Source: Dyadobacter luteus (GTDB taxonomy: Bacteria > Bacteroidota > Bacteroidia > Cytophagales > Spirosomataceae). From it: DNA of 64,000 nt. Positions within the stretch are counted from its first letter, which is position 1. Each line of letters starts with the position of its first letter. The notes beneath the pieces are model-generated. The model worked only from the letters and a program-made list of their open reading frames with translations, was not told where the DNA came from and searched no databases. The stretch lies in contig NZ_QNUL01000023.1 in the NCBI RefSeq assembly GCF_003383615.1, positions 1 to 64,000 of the forward strand, read 5' to 3'. The position numbers were made by a program, and so were the translations under genes. This document shows, one piece after another, positions 9,605 to 17,406 of the stretch.

Positions 9605-10006
9605 ATGGAAATAACAAAAATAGGAAGCAGAGCTTCAGCAAAAGGTCCCGAAGGCTGGTTTACAGGTGCAGTGCGCATTGATCCGCTTTTTGAAGCCAAT
9701 GAAGCCAGGCGTGGAGCGTCTGCATTAGTCACTTTTGAGCCAGGGGCAAGAACAGCCTGGCATACGCATCCGTTGGGGCAAACGCTGATCGTGACTGCCG
9801 GTAGTGGTTGGGTACAGCGGGAAGGTGGGGCACTTGAGAACATCTTTCCGGGAGATGTGGTGTGGTTTGAGCCGAATGAAAAGCATTGGCACGGAGCAAC
9901 TGCGACAACGGGCATGTCACATATTGCTATTCAGGAAAATCTGGATGGAAAAGTGGTGGATTGGATGGAGCAGGTTGCAGATGATGCTTATTCGCAAGGG
10001 AAGTAG
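9605..10006 (+). CDS. Mn-binding cupin, hydroxynitrile lyase-like
   Basis: 133 aa single-domain cupin. Numbered from this ATG, the metal ligands are His53, His55, Gln59 and His94, and His106, Gln110, Thr50, Ala40 and Val42 also sit at the positions I recall for the Granulicella tundricola hydroxynitrile lyase (GtHNL), whose engineered variants alter positions 40, 42 and 110. Blocks such as GARTAWHTHPLGQTLIVTAG and PGDVVWFEPNEKHWHG are near-identical to that family. GtHNL makes (R)-mandelonitrile from benzaldehyde and cyanide in vitro, but the natural role of these cupins is unknown; many sit near oxidoreductases. An extension of 18 codons upstream (to 9551) is possible but does not align with the family. 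Confidence 0.85.
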   Translation: MEITKIGSRASAKGPEGWFTGAVRIDPLFEANEARRGASALVTFEPGARTAWHTHPLGQTLIVTAGSGWVQREGGALENIFPGDVVWFEPNEKHWHGATATTGMSHIAIQENLDGKVVDWMEQVADDAYSQGK

Positions 10007-10038
10007 GAATATTTCAAAGCCTAAAAGAATGTTGCACA

Positions 10039-10079
10039 ATTGGAGAAGCTGCTATTTATAAAAGGCAGCTTCCCCAATT
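10039..10079. terminator. Bidirectional hairpin terminator
   Basis: Inverted repeat AATTGGAGAAGCTGC / GCAGCTTCCCCAATT with a 12-base loop and one mismatch, followed by a T-run on the plus strand. It lies between the convergent cupin and SnoaL-like genes and could end both transcripts. Confidence 0.7.
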
Positions 10080-10104
10080 TACCTAACCGTTATTTAATCG
10101 GCTG

Positions 10105-10545
10105 TTAGTTATCGAGAAATCTCGATTCTATAATAACAAAATGACCTGTACGCTCTTTAATCAACCATTTTCCGTTCAGACGAACATACTGGTCGACGTA
10201 TCTTACGCTGTAATCCGTCAGCACTTTTTTCCCTTCCGGCTCTCTGATCATTTTGATTTGAGAAAAAGAAACTCCGGTAGCCACATCGCCGATAATTTTT
10301 ACAGTATGTTGCCCATTGAGTGTAAAATATGTTTTTACATCTGCAGCGTGCCCCATAAAATCTCTTTCCAGGTTTTGAATTCCATTTGTAGTTGCCAGCA
10401 AAGTGCCTCCCATATAGACTTTGTAGACCGCATCAGGTGTAAATAAATCCATCACTTCAGCGATTCGTTTTTCGTCGCCCAGGTAAGCATAAGCATCTAC
10501 TAAATCCCTTAGTTCTTCTTTTGATTTCAAAATTTCAAGTGTCAT
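10105..10545 (-). CDS. SnoaL-like / NTF2-fold protein
   Basis: 146 aa. The order LKSKEELRDLVDAYAYLGDEKRI, VMDLFTPDAVYKVYMGG, then HTVKIIGDVATGVSFSQIKMI and YVDQYVRLNGKWLIKERTGHF is typical of the SnoaL-like NTF2 fold, a cone-shaped pocket used by small isomerases, hydrolases and dehydratases or by binding proteins. No catalytic set is visible. It follows the convergent cupin gene and precedes an unrelated small gene, so context gives no substrate. Confidence 0.85.
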   Translation of the reverse strand: MTLEILKSKEELRDLVDAYAYLGDEKRIAEVMDLFTPDAVYKVYMGGTLLATTNGIQNLERDFMGHAADVKTYFTLNGQHTVKIIGDVATGVSFSQIKMIREPEGKKVLTDYSVRYVDQYVRLNGKWLIKERTGHFVIIESRFLDN

Positions 10546-10730
10546 AATTTCAGTTTATTTAAAGTTTAAATTTGTTTTTTGCGATCATTTTTGATTCTAT
10601 TTTTCCATATCTATCGGTAACCTGGTGACAATTTTATCCGAAGTTTAGGGCATAGGAATACTGCCGGCCGGATGGAGCCAATTAGAGTGATAAGTATACG
10701 GTTAGATTTGTTTTTACTGAAAATACTTTG

Positions 10731-11258
10731 CTACTCTGACTGCCGGGCGGCTGAGCGAACATCAAATAGCTGGTAGGTTGCCAGATTTTTGGCATGAAGG
10801 TTCAGTAGTGCATCCACCTTTGCCGTATCGGTTTCCACTGGGGTTAACTGCAGCTGTTGTTGTTTAGCAAGCTGCGTGACTATGCCAATGGCAAGGCTGG
10901 TGATGTGTTCCCGCCATTTTTTTTCTGCTGCAGCATGCTCGTATTTGTGAAGGTAGCTTTGCAAAAATGCTGGCTGATCCTCGGAACGTATGAGTGTATA
11001 CTCTTTAGATTTTGTGATATAGTCTGCCAGATCATCCTTTGTGAAGTCGGTCCGGGTGAGCACTAGTAGGTGAACATCAGAAGCCAGAGCAGGGTTCGTT
11101 TTTAAATTACTTAATTGAGAATCAACCAGCCTAATCATTGTAAACGGGTAGGTGCCACGCGAGGGCATGAATCCATAACTTTCCAATAGCAGATCATCTA
11201 TCCTGCTACCCATATTCAATTGGTCATTGTTACTACTTTCTAAAAATATCTTTTTCAT
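10731..11258 (-). CDS. Hypothetical protein, divergent from an HxlR regulator
   Basis: 175 aa from the ATG at 11258 (MKKIFLESS...); the frame extends 9 codons further upstream, into the likely promoter. I do not recognise the family. It reads like a small cytoplasmic alpha/beta protein: DLLLESYGFMPSRGTYPFTMIRLVD, DVHLLVLTRTDFTKDDL, then helices to the end. No signal or membrane segment. It is transcribed divergently from the HxlR gene at 11359, with about 100 bases between them, so it is the natural candidate target of that regulator. On the minus strand a TAATTTTG box (11283-11290) fits a Bacteroidota -7 element for this gene. Confidence 0.7.
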   Translation of the reverse strand: MKKIFLESSNNDQLNMGSRIDDLLLESYGFMPSRGTYPFTMIRLVDSQLSNLKTNPALASDVHLLVLTRTDFTKDDLADYITKSKEYTLIRSEDQPAFLQSYLHKYEHAAAEKKWREHITSLAIGIVTQLAKQQQLQLTPVETDTAKVDALLNLHAKNLATYQLFDVRSAARQSE

Positions 11259-11282
11259 TGTTTTGTCTTTTTTGGAACGGGA

Positions 11283-11346
11283 CAAAATTATGGTATATTC
11301 GCTAACCTTTTATTACTAGTTACTAAATGGTTAGTAAGTTACTTTG
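11283..11346. promoter_or_regulatory. Divergent promoter region with candidate HxlR operator
   Basis: Between the divergent hypothetical gene and the HxlR gene. It contains the inverted pair CTAACC (11302-11307) / GGTTAG (11329-11334) and repeated GTTACT steps, plus a minus-strand -7-like TAATTTTG. The CTAACC/GGTTAG pair would suit a dimeric winged-helix regulator such as the adjacent HxlR protein; this is inference from position and symmetry. Confidence 0.4.
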
Positions 11347-11358
11347 TCGTAGTGGTAT

Positions 11359-11748
11359 ATGAAGGAAATTAAAGAAGGTGAGCCGGGCAACAAGGCATTT
11401 ACCGAAGAATGTAACGTGATCCTGAATGCAGTAGGAGACGCTATGTATGCTATAGGAGGGAAGTGGAAGCTTAGGATCATCATATCCATAGCAAGGGGAA
11501 ATAAGAGGTTTGGAGAACTGCAAAAGCAGATAGCAGGGATTTCAGCCAGAGTGCTTTCGAGTGAATTAAAGGACCTGGAAGAGAATGGTTTCGTAATTAA
11601 AAAGGTATCTGTTGGCTATCCCGTACTTATTGAATATGAGCTAACCCCGTATAGTCAGACATTGGAAAAGGTGGTGGAATCACTGGTTGACTGGGGGATT
11701 CAGCACAGAGCAAAGATTAAGAAGGAGTTTTCACAGGATACTCTATGA
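11359..11748 (+). CDS. HxlR-family transcriptional regulator
   Basis: 129 aa. The core AIGGKWKLRIIISIARGNKRFGELQ, ISARVLSSELKDLEENGFV and VEYELTPYSQTLEKVVESL (read here as IEYELTPY) is the winged helix of HxlR/MarR-like regulators. A cysteine occurs near the N-terminus (CNVILNAVGD), the position where several redox-sensing HxlR proteins carry their sensor Cys. It probably controls the divergent gene at 10731-11258 and itself. The start is the first ATG in frame. Confidence 0.92.
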   Translation: MKEIKEGEPGNKAFTEECNVILNAVGDAMYAIGGKWKLRIIISIARGNKRFGELQKQIAGISARVLSSELKDLEENGFVIKKVSVGYPVLIEYELTPYSQTLEKVVESLVDWGIQHRAKIKKEFSQDTL

Positions 11749-11839
11749 TTGGAATAATGAATTCGATCTGACCAAGAGATCAGAATTTATATCACTGTGT
11801 TCGCGGTTCTTCTAAACGTACTGCTTTCAGAAAAGAATG

Positions 11840-12199
11840 CTAATTGGAGATTGCTTCGGCTTTCATCAGACGGTTACGATGGCCTGTTCCCCATTCATTT
11901 AAGGCAACTATTACGTTTTCCAGACTTTCTGCATATTCATCCAGGGTGTACTCGACTAAAACGGGAGTGCCCGTGTAAACCGTCCTGCGTACAAGCTGAT
12001 GCTCTTCGAGATCCTTTAGCTCTTTGGTCAGGACTTTTGACGTTATACCGGTAACAGCCCTTTCAATTTCCCGGAAACGGTTATTGCCGGCTGAAATGGC
12101 AATGATAATTTGCAATTTCCATTTCCCGCTTAAAACATCAAGGGCATCCCGTATCGGCAAAAGTGCCCCAGTACACTGTGTATGATTCTTTTGTTTCAT
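11840..12199 (-). CDS. HxlR-family transcriptional regulator
   Basis: 119 aa. Same fold as the neighbour: CTGALLPIRDALDVLSGKWK, EIERAVTGITSKVLTKELKDL and PVLVEYTLDEYAESL. A cysteine at residue 9 precedes the first helix, as in redox- or electrophile-sensing members. It is divergent from the NmrA-like reductase at 12312, which is the classic pairing of an HxlR sensor with a quinone or aldehyde reductase. The shared upstream region has an 18-base tandem direct repeat likely to be its operator. Confidence 0.92.
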   Translation of the reverse strand: MKQKNHTQCTGALLPIRDALDVLSGKWKLQIIIAISAGNNRFREIERAVTGITSKVLTKELKDLEEHQLVRRTVYTGTPVLVEYTLDEYAESLENVIVALNEWGTGHRNRLMKAEAISN

Positions 12200-12212
12200 T
12201 TTTTGAAAAGCT

Positions 12213-12248
12213 GGCTACCTTAAGGTAACTGGCTACTTTGAGGTAACT
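12213..12248. promoter_or_regulatory. Candidate HxlR operator: two adjacent 18-base direct repeats
   Basis: GGCTACCTTAAGGTAACT is followed without gap by GGCTACTTTGAGGTAACT (15 of 18 identical); the first copy also contains the perfect palindrome ACCTTAAGGT. The pair lies between the divergent HxlR gene and the NmrA-like reductase. HxlR of Bacillus subtilis also binds direct repeats. Downstream, TTTG (12256-12259) and TAATTTTG (12275-12282) could be the reductase promoter although the spacing is short. Confidence 0.55.
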
Positions 12249-12311
12249 GCTATCCTTTGGAATGCTAATGTAGTTAATTTTGCCTTCGAAACTAAACAAA
12301 CAGTAACTTAC

Positions 12312-13187
12312 ATGAGCAAGATATTAGTAACCGGAGCATCCGGGTTTTTAGGGAAAGCAGTCGTAAATGAATTGCTGCAAAAGGTAGATGTAACCACCAT
12401 TTCGGTCCTGGTCAGGGATCCTGTAAAAGTGGAAGATCTGAAAGGCAAAGGAGTAAATGTAATCCAGGCAGACTACAACAACTATACTTCTTTGGAAAGC
12501 GCTTTTGCATCGGTTGACAAGTTGTATTTTGTCTCGTCAAGCGATGTGGCTAACCGCATGCCTCAGCACGAGCATGTTGTGAAAGCGGCAGTGCAGGCCG
12601 GGGTGGGGCACATCATCTATACAAGTGCGCAACGTAAATCTGAAGATGGCACTTCACCCATCGCATTTGTGGGCGATGCGCATTGGAAAACTGACGAGCT
12701 CATCAAGGCATCCGGATTGAAATACACGATTTTGAAACACGGTTTGTATTCCGATATTCTCCCAATGTTCATGGGCGATCAGGTTGTTGCTGCAGGTACT
12801 ATCTTCTTACCGGCAGCAGACGGAAAAACCTCTTTTGTGAGTCGTCAGGATCTGGCTGTGGCTGGTGCAAATATACTTGCTACTGACGGGCATGATCATA
12901 AAATTTACGAATTTGGAGGGCCCGTGAGTTATTCATTTGCAGAAATTGCCGGTATACTCAGTCAGCTTTCCGGGAAGACTATCCAATATGTATCGCCATC
13001 GGTGGATGAATTTACTACGCAGTTGAAAAGCTATGGGTTGCCAGACGAAGCCATACAGGGGGCTGCAACTTTCTGTTCGGCAATAGCGCAGGGAGAGTTT
13101 AATTTTCCATCAACTAACCTTCAAACCATATTAGGGAGAGATCCTGAATCTGTCGAGGGCTTTTTGAAAGTGGCGTATCAGCTTTGA
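12312..13187 (+). CDS. NmrA-like NAD(P)H-dependent oxidoreductase (QOR2-type)
   Basis: 291 aa. The N-terminus MSKILVTGASGFLGKAVV holds the GxxGxxG dinucleotide motif (GASGFLG, residues 8-14). The remainder, including YTILKHGLYSDILP, and the late VSYSFAEIAGILSQLSGKTIQYV, fits atypical SDRs of the NmrA/QOR2 group, which reduce quinones with NADPH. There is no YxxxK catalytic pair of the classical type, as expected. Divergent from an HxlR regulator; such regulators commonly switch on a reductase when quinones or aldehydes appear. Specific substrate unproven. Confidence 0.88.
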   Translation: MSKILVTGASGFLGKAVVNELLQKVDVTTISVLVRDPVKVEDLKGKGVNVIQADYNNYTSLESAFASVDKLYFVSSSDVANRMPQHEHVVKAAVQAGVGHIIYTSAQRKSEDGTSPIAFVGDAHWKTDELIKASGLKYTILKHGLYSDILPMFMGDQVVAAGTIFLPAADGKTSFVSRQDLAVAGANILATDGHDHKIYEFGGPVSYSFAEIAGILSQLSGKTIQYVSPSVDEFTTQLKSYGLPDEAIQGAATFCSAIAQGEFNFPSTNLQTILGRDPESVEGFLKVAYQL

Positions 13188-13293
13188 TTTCTCATTATAT
13201 CTTTTACTGCTTATAGTCTGGTCTTTTGAAGCAAATACCCTTTATGCAGGGCTTGGATGAAGAGTGTTTGCATTACAACCAACATATACTACC

Positions 13294-14367
13294 TCATTTC
13301 AAATTCGTCTTAAAGAAAGTTTCCAATTTATCGAACGGGATAACATTCACCTGATCGTACAGATCAACGTGCGTGGCATTGGGGATAATGACCAATTCTT
13401 TTGGTTCAGCGGCACTTTTGTAGGCGTCTTCAGAAAAATAGCGGGAATGAGCCCTTTCACCAGCGATCAAAAGCACCGGGCGCGGTGAAATATCTTTGAT
13501 GTAGGTTAGCAGCGGCATATTCATAAATGATAGTGGATTCGTGATCAGCCAGGCACCGTTGGAGTTTACCGAGCGCTCGTGAAAACCTCGTGCTGTTCGG
13601 TAATAGTTGAAATAATTCACTACAAATTCCGGTTCATTGCCTTGCAGCTTCTCTGGAAGATTACGAGGGCCTGCAGCAGGTTTTCCGTTTTTGGCATCCA
13701 CCCAACGCTGGTTGCTCATCTGAGTCAGCGCTTTTGAGCGCTCTTCGGGAGTCGTTTTGTCGTAATAACCTTGCGCCATTACTCTGGACATATCGTACAT
13801 ACTCGTTGTCGCTACTGCCTTAATTCTTTGGTCTACAGCCGCCGCGTTAAGCCCCATTCCTGCAAAACCGCATATACCTATAATTCCTATACGCTCACGG
13901 TTCACAGCTTTGTTTAAACCCATGTAATCGACTGCTGCGCTGAAATCTTCGGTATTGATTTCCGGAGAGGAAAGATTTCTAGGTTCGCCACCACTTTCGC
14001 CGGTATAGGAAGGATCGAATGCTAACGTTGCGAATCCGCGTTCTGCCATGGTTTGCGCATACAAACCTGATGATTGTTCTTTCACTGCCCCAAATGGCCC
14101 GCTGATCGCGATGGCTGCCAATGGCTCGTTTCCACTGTTTTTTGGTAGATATAGATCTCCGGACAACGTAATTCCGTAACGGTTTTTGAAGCTCACTTTC
14201 TGGCGTGTGACTTTATCGCTCAGTTCAAAAGTATAATGTTGATTTTTCTCTGTTTTGCTCATCTTTTCTGATGTTATTTGTGCCGCAGCACTTCCTGCTG
14301 CGACAAGTAAGGCAATTGCTGCCAGGCCCATTTTTTTCATTTTGCCTATGTTCTTATTTTGCTTCAT
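13294..14367 (-). CDS. Secreted alpha/beta hydrolase (dienelactone hydrolase-like)
   Basis: 357 aa from the ATG at 14367; another ATG lies nine codons later (14340). The frame is open 47 codons further upstream, but those residues add a second unrelated hydrophobic stretch. A signal peptide (MGLAAIALLVAAGSAAAQ) is followed by an alpha/beta hydrolase core: oxyanion strand ISGPFGAVKEQ, nucleophile elbow GICGFAG with Cys166 instead of serine, as in dienelactone hydrolases, and a late histidine in NATHVDLYD. The family (YcjY-like) acts on small esters or lactones; the true substrate is unknown. Stands opposite a WD40 lipoprotein. Confidence 0.85.
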   Translation of the reverse strand: MKQNKNIGKMKKMGLAAIALLVAAGSAAAQITSEKMSKTEKNQHYTFELSDKVTRQKVSFKNRYGITLSGDLYLPKNSGNEPLAAIAISGPFGAVKEQSSGLYAQTMAERGFATLAFDPSYTGESGGEPRNLSSPEINTEDFSAAVDYMGLNKAVNRERIGIIGICGFAGMGLNAAAVDQRIKAVATTSMYDMSRVMAQGYYDKTTPEERSKALTQMSNQRWVDAKNGKPAAGPRNLPEKLQGNEPEFVVNYFNYYRTARGFHERSVNSNGAWLITNPLSFMNMPLLTYIKDISPRPVLLIAGERAHSRYFSEDAYKSAAEPKELVIIPNATHVDLYDQVNVIPFDKLETFFKTNLK

Positions 14368-14545
14368 ACTTTTAGCTTTAATTACAAAGACAAAGGTATC
14401 GGGAGCGGCAGGCATGCTTGTGAAGATTATCAAACCAATCATTAAGAATATCAACACAATGAAAAAAAGAAACTTTGAGGTAGTCTGGAATAGGGGACAT
14501 AGCCTCATTGGTTGTCATCAGGTTACATCACTCACAATCGCACTC

Positions 14546-15133
14546 ATGACCTTTATCAAATTCAAGTTTTACAACCTTTTAACTCTCGTTTTGCTTCTCG
14601 TTATTACTTCATGCGGAAGTAGCAAACCACCGCTTCGGGCAAAACTGGTAAACGAGACACCTACATCAACCGTGTTTTCACCTGATGGCAAGTGGGTTGC
14701 CGCAGGTGTTTGGGGAGGAGTAAGGGTATGGAATGTAGATTCAGAGGAAGCAAAAGATTACAAGACCAAACTGCGAAATGAAACACCAAAGTATGTAACC
14801 TTCTCACCTGATGGAAAACGGATTGCCGCTGGAAGCTGGGGGGCAGTACGTGTCTGGGATCTGAAATCTGCAGAGTTGAAAGATTATCCTGTAGGTATGA
14901 TCAATGAAACGCCGACACATGTTTTCTTTTCACCAGATGGCACATGGATGGCCACAGGAATTTTCGGTGCCGTTCGCACCTGGGATCTGGCAACAGGCGC
15001 ACACCGCGACTACCCGATGAAAATGATCAACGAAACTCCCCAGATGATTGCTATTTCGGCCGACGGTAAAACGATTGCCACAGGTGTTTTTGGAGGAGTG
15101 ATGAAATGGGAATTTAAAGGTTTTGATAATTAA
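14546..15133 (+). CDS. Small WD40-type lipoprotein with four tandem 42-aa repeats
   Basis: 195 aa. A signal peptide ends in LVITSC (Cys23), giving a lipoprotein. From residue 36 the sequence is almost entirely four copies of one unit: repeats at 36-77, 78-119, 120-161 and a shorter 162-195, each starting NETP, then FSPDG (ISADG in the last), AAG/ATG, and ending VRVWD-like. These are beta-propeller (WD40) blades lacking the usual GH dipeptide. Four blades are too few to close a normal propeller, so dimerisation or an open shape is expected. The frame is open further upstream, but the earlier ATGs give no lipobox at the right place. Function unknown; convergent with a small lipoprotein gene. 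Confidence 0.85.
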   Translation: MTFIKFKFYNLLTLVLLLVITSCGSSKPPLRAKLVNETPTSTVFSPDGKWVAAGVWGGVRVWNVDSEEAKDYKTKLRNETPKYVTFSPDGKRIAAGSWGAVRVWDLKSAELKDYPVGMINETPTHVFFSPDGTWMATGIFGAVRTWDLATGAHRDYPMKMINETPQMIAISADGKTIATGVFGGVMKWEFKGFDN

Positions 15134-15146
15134 ACTGATATGCTAG

Positions 15147-15503
15147 TTACGGGATTTTTTTAATTGAGGTTAATTCAAAATATTGTGTCGGAGGCTTAGA
15201 TAAGAAATCAGAGGAACAACCGTTCCTCTCACTGCCACTGACAACATAGTCAGGATATAGTATCTCTGGGGTTACGGTTAAGGTGTCGGTAGATGCACAT
15301 AATGTGTACAATTCCTCCATGAGCATATCTCCTCCCACAACATGTCTCACCAGAAGTCTGTTCTCTCCCAGATAACTCGCGCTTACATTTTCATGGACTT
15401 TAACCACGGGACTCTCACAGCCGCATTCTGCCTGCGGGTTTTTGTCTTTACACGAATAAATAGTGAGTAACAGAATGAAGAGGATGAAGTATATTGATTT
15501 CAT
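15147..15503 (-). CDS. Hypothetical lipoprotein, 118 aa
   Basis: The N-terminus MKSIYFILFILLLTIYSC is a lipoprotein signal with Cys18. The mature part contains CGCESPVVKVHENVSASYLG and SERNGCSSDFL, so five cysteines in about 100 residues, which suggests disulfides outside the cytoplasm. I cannot assign a family. Ends 14 bases from the WD40 lipoprotein stop (convergent). Confidence 0.75.
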   Translation of the reverse strand: MKSIYFILFILLLTIYSCKDKNPQAECGCESPVVKVHENVSASYLGENRLLVRHVVGGDMLMEELYTLCASTDTLTVTPEILYPDYVVSGSERNGCSSDFLSKPPTQYFELTSIKKIP

Positions 15504-15675
15504 GATACCGTGATCTTATGTTATAAAATGATTCAGTTAGATTTAATAGACAGCATTGGTAATCAAATAGTTGTATTCTTGTAAAAAATATTGTTAAAAA
15601 TGTAACGTCTGACTTGCTGTTATAAGATGCTCTCCGGAACTGATGTAGAAAATTCGTGTGCTTAAAGGTGTAAGC

Positions 15676-16269
15676 ATGAAAGCGCTACCTTTGCAGGTAA
15701 TGGATGAATTTTGGAATTTTATAGAAAGCTACGCACTCCTTTCAGCACGTTCGAAGGAGGCATGGTCTGAAATATTAAAAGAGTCGCAGGTCGGGAAGGG
15801 CAGTTTTCTTCTTGAAGCAGGTGTTGTTCCCAAAGAGATTGTTTTCGTCAGAAAGGGCTTGTTTGCCTATGAATATCTGAATGAGAAGGGCGACAAGGTT
15901 ATCAAAAAATTCTTTCCTGAAAATTCTCTGGTCGCTTCCAACAGCGCTATTCTGAAACAGGAACCGGGCAGGTTTACCATACAAGCTTTGGAAGATTGCC
16001 AGGTGATCAGCTATTCGTTTCAGGGCTTCAAAGCGTTGACAGAACAATACAGTGATGTGGCTGCATTCTATATTAAATACATGGAGCGGCACTGGGTAAT
16101 AGAGAAGGAATTTGAAGAAATTACGCTTAAGTCTCAAACCGCCAAACAGCGCTACGAGCAATTTGAAAGAGAGCATCCAGATCTGATTCCACGGTTAAAA
16201 CTCCATCATATTGCATCTTACCTGGCGATCACACCTACACAGCTCAGCCGTATCAGAGCGGAATTATAA
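15676..16269 (+). CDS. Crp/Fnr-family regulator
   Basis: 197 aa from the ATG at 15676 (a GTG six codons upstream is possible). Residues about 35-120 form a cyclic-nucleotide-binding-like barrel (GSFLLEAGVVPKEIVFVRKGL ... KFFPENSLVASNSAIL) and the end holds a helix-turn-helix (LKLHHIASYLAITPTQLSRI). It lacks the Arg-containing phosphate-binding signature of true CRP and iron-sulfur cysteines of FNR, as is usual for the large Bacteroidota branch of this family. It is followed in the same direction by an EamA permease 133 bases away, a common regulator-transporter pairing. Confidence 0.9.
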   Translation: MKALPLQVMDEFWNFIESYALLSARSKEAWSEILKESQVGKGSFLLEAGVVPKEIVFVRKGLFAYEYLNEKGDKVIKKFFPENSLVASNSAILKQEPGRFTIQALEDCQVISYSFQGFKALTEQYSDVAAFYIKYMERHWVIEKEFEEITLKSQTAKQRYEQFEREHPDLIPRLKLHHIASYLAITPTQLSRIRAEL

Positions 16270-16402
16270 TCATCTTCTCTCAACATATGTAAAGAACTAT
16301 CCTGGTCTTTTCATCTACATTTGATCCGGAATTCGGGTTGGAATTAAAGCTTTACAGACTGAAATTCGGTCAGGAAGCTTTTGTAAATTAAGTACTTATA
16401 AA

Positions 16403-17335
16403 ATGAAAAATAATATTATCAAAGGGAGCATGCTGGTCGCACTGGGTGCTTCGAGTTACGGAATGCTGGCAACCTTTGTGAAAATGGCATATAAGCAGGG
16501 ATTCACTACTGCAGAGGTGACATTATCACAATTCTTACTAGGATTTGCGGGGCTCTTCGTTCTGAGTTTGTTTAGTGCAAAACGGGAGTCTTCTCAGCGT
16601 ACAACCACTGATTTTCGCAGTATTTTGAAACTGATTTTTGCCGGAACTTCTATGGGCTTAACCAGTATTTTCTATTACATGTCTGTGCAGTACATTCCGG
16701 TTAGCGTTGGGATTGTGCTGCTGATGCAGACAGTGTGGATGGGTGTGATTGTTGAAATGATTTTGCACAAAAAACTACCGGGTTTAAGAAAAACAGCGGC
16801 AGTTTTTATCATACTTGCGGGAACTGTAATGGCAACCAACTTGCTGGGTCAATCAGTAAATGTCAGCTGGATCGGCTTTGGATGGGGGTTGATGGCGGCA
16901 GTATCCTATACGGCTTCCATGTACGCTTCCAATAATGTCGCACTTCATTTTCCATCACAAAAAAGAAGCTTGTTTTTGATTCTGGGAGGTTTGATTATCA
17001 TTGCCGTTATCTTTCACGGATCTATCAACCGGTCTTTTTCCTACCCGATTTTCTGGAGATGGGGGCTGCTGCTTTCGCTTTTCGGCACCATTCTTCCACC
17101 ATTACTTTTTACAAGAGGGGTTCCTTTGATAGGAATGGGACTGGGTGCGATCATAGCTTCAGTAGAAATCCCTGTATCGATACTGATGGCACATTTTCTT
17201 CTTGGTGAAGCCGTGAGTCTAATTCAGTGGAGTGGAGTTGTACTAATTCTGCTCGCAGTCATACTAATGAATCTGAAAAGCCGGAGTAAAAGAAATTCAA
17301 GTCCTGATTTGGTTTTGACTGACCAGAATTTGTAG
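16403..17335 (+). CDS. EamA-family (DMT superfamily) permease
   Basis: 310 aa with about ten hydrophobic helices arranged as two five-helix halves, the EamA layout: ASSYGMLATFVKMAYKQGFT at the start, SVQYIPVSVGIVLLMQTVWMGV in the middle, and GLGAIIASVEIPVSILMAHFLL then GVVLILLAVILMNL at the end. EamA carriers export small metabolites or amino-acid-related compounds; the substrate is unknown. The C-terminal 20 residues are polar and probably cytoplasmic. Follows the Crp/Fnr regulator, which may control it. Confidence 0.92.
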   Translation: MKNNIIKGSMLVALGASSYGMLATFVKMAYKQGFTTAEVTLSQFLLGFAGLFVLSLFSAKRESSQRTTTDFRSILKLIFAGTSMGLTSIFYYMSVQYIPVSVGIVLLMQTVWMGVIVEMILHKKLPGLRKTAAVFIILAGTVMATNLLGQSVNVSWIGFGWGLMAAVSYTASMYASNNVALHFPSQKRSLFLILGGLIIIAVIFHGSINRSFSYPIFWRWGLLLSLFGTILPPLLFTRGVPLIGMGLGAIIASVEIPVSILMAHFLLGEAVSLIQWSGVVLILLAVILMNLKSRSKRNSSPDLVLTDQNL

Positions 17336-17353
17336 TAAGCTTTAGCGTTTTAC

Positions 17354-17396
17354 GTAAGCTATGAGGTAGCCTATTTCGTGCTCTCTCATAGCTTAC
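17354..17396. terminator. Hairpin between convergent EamA and FtsX-type permease genes
   Basis: Perfect 12-base inverted repeat GTAAGCTATGAG / CTCATAGCTTAC with a 19-base loop. It lies in the 71-base gap between two convergent genes and is the likely terminator for both. Confidence 0.6.
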
Positions 17397-17406
17397 ATGC
17401 TTATTC

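Noticed and set aside
12256..12282. A firm promoter for the NmrA-like reductase
   Set aside because: TTTG and TAATTTTG are only 15 bases apart, shorter than the usual 19-22; kept only as a possibility.
14255..14545. Longer N-terminus for the WD40 lipoprotein
   Set aside because: The extension runs through the promoter and coding sequence of the divergent hydrolase and would bury the lipobox.
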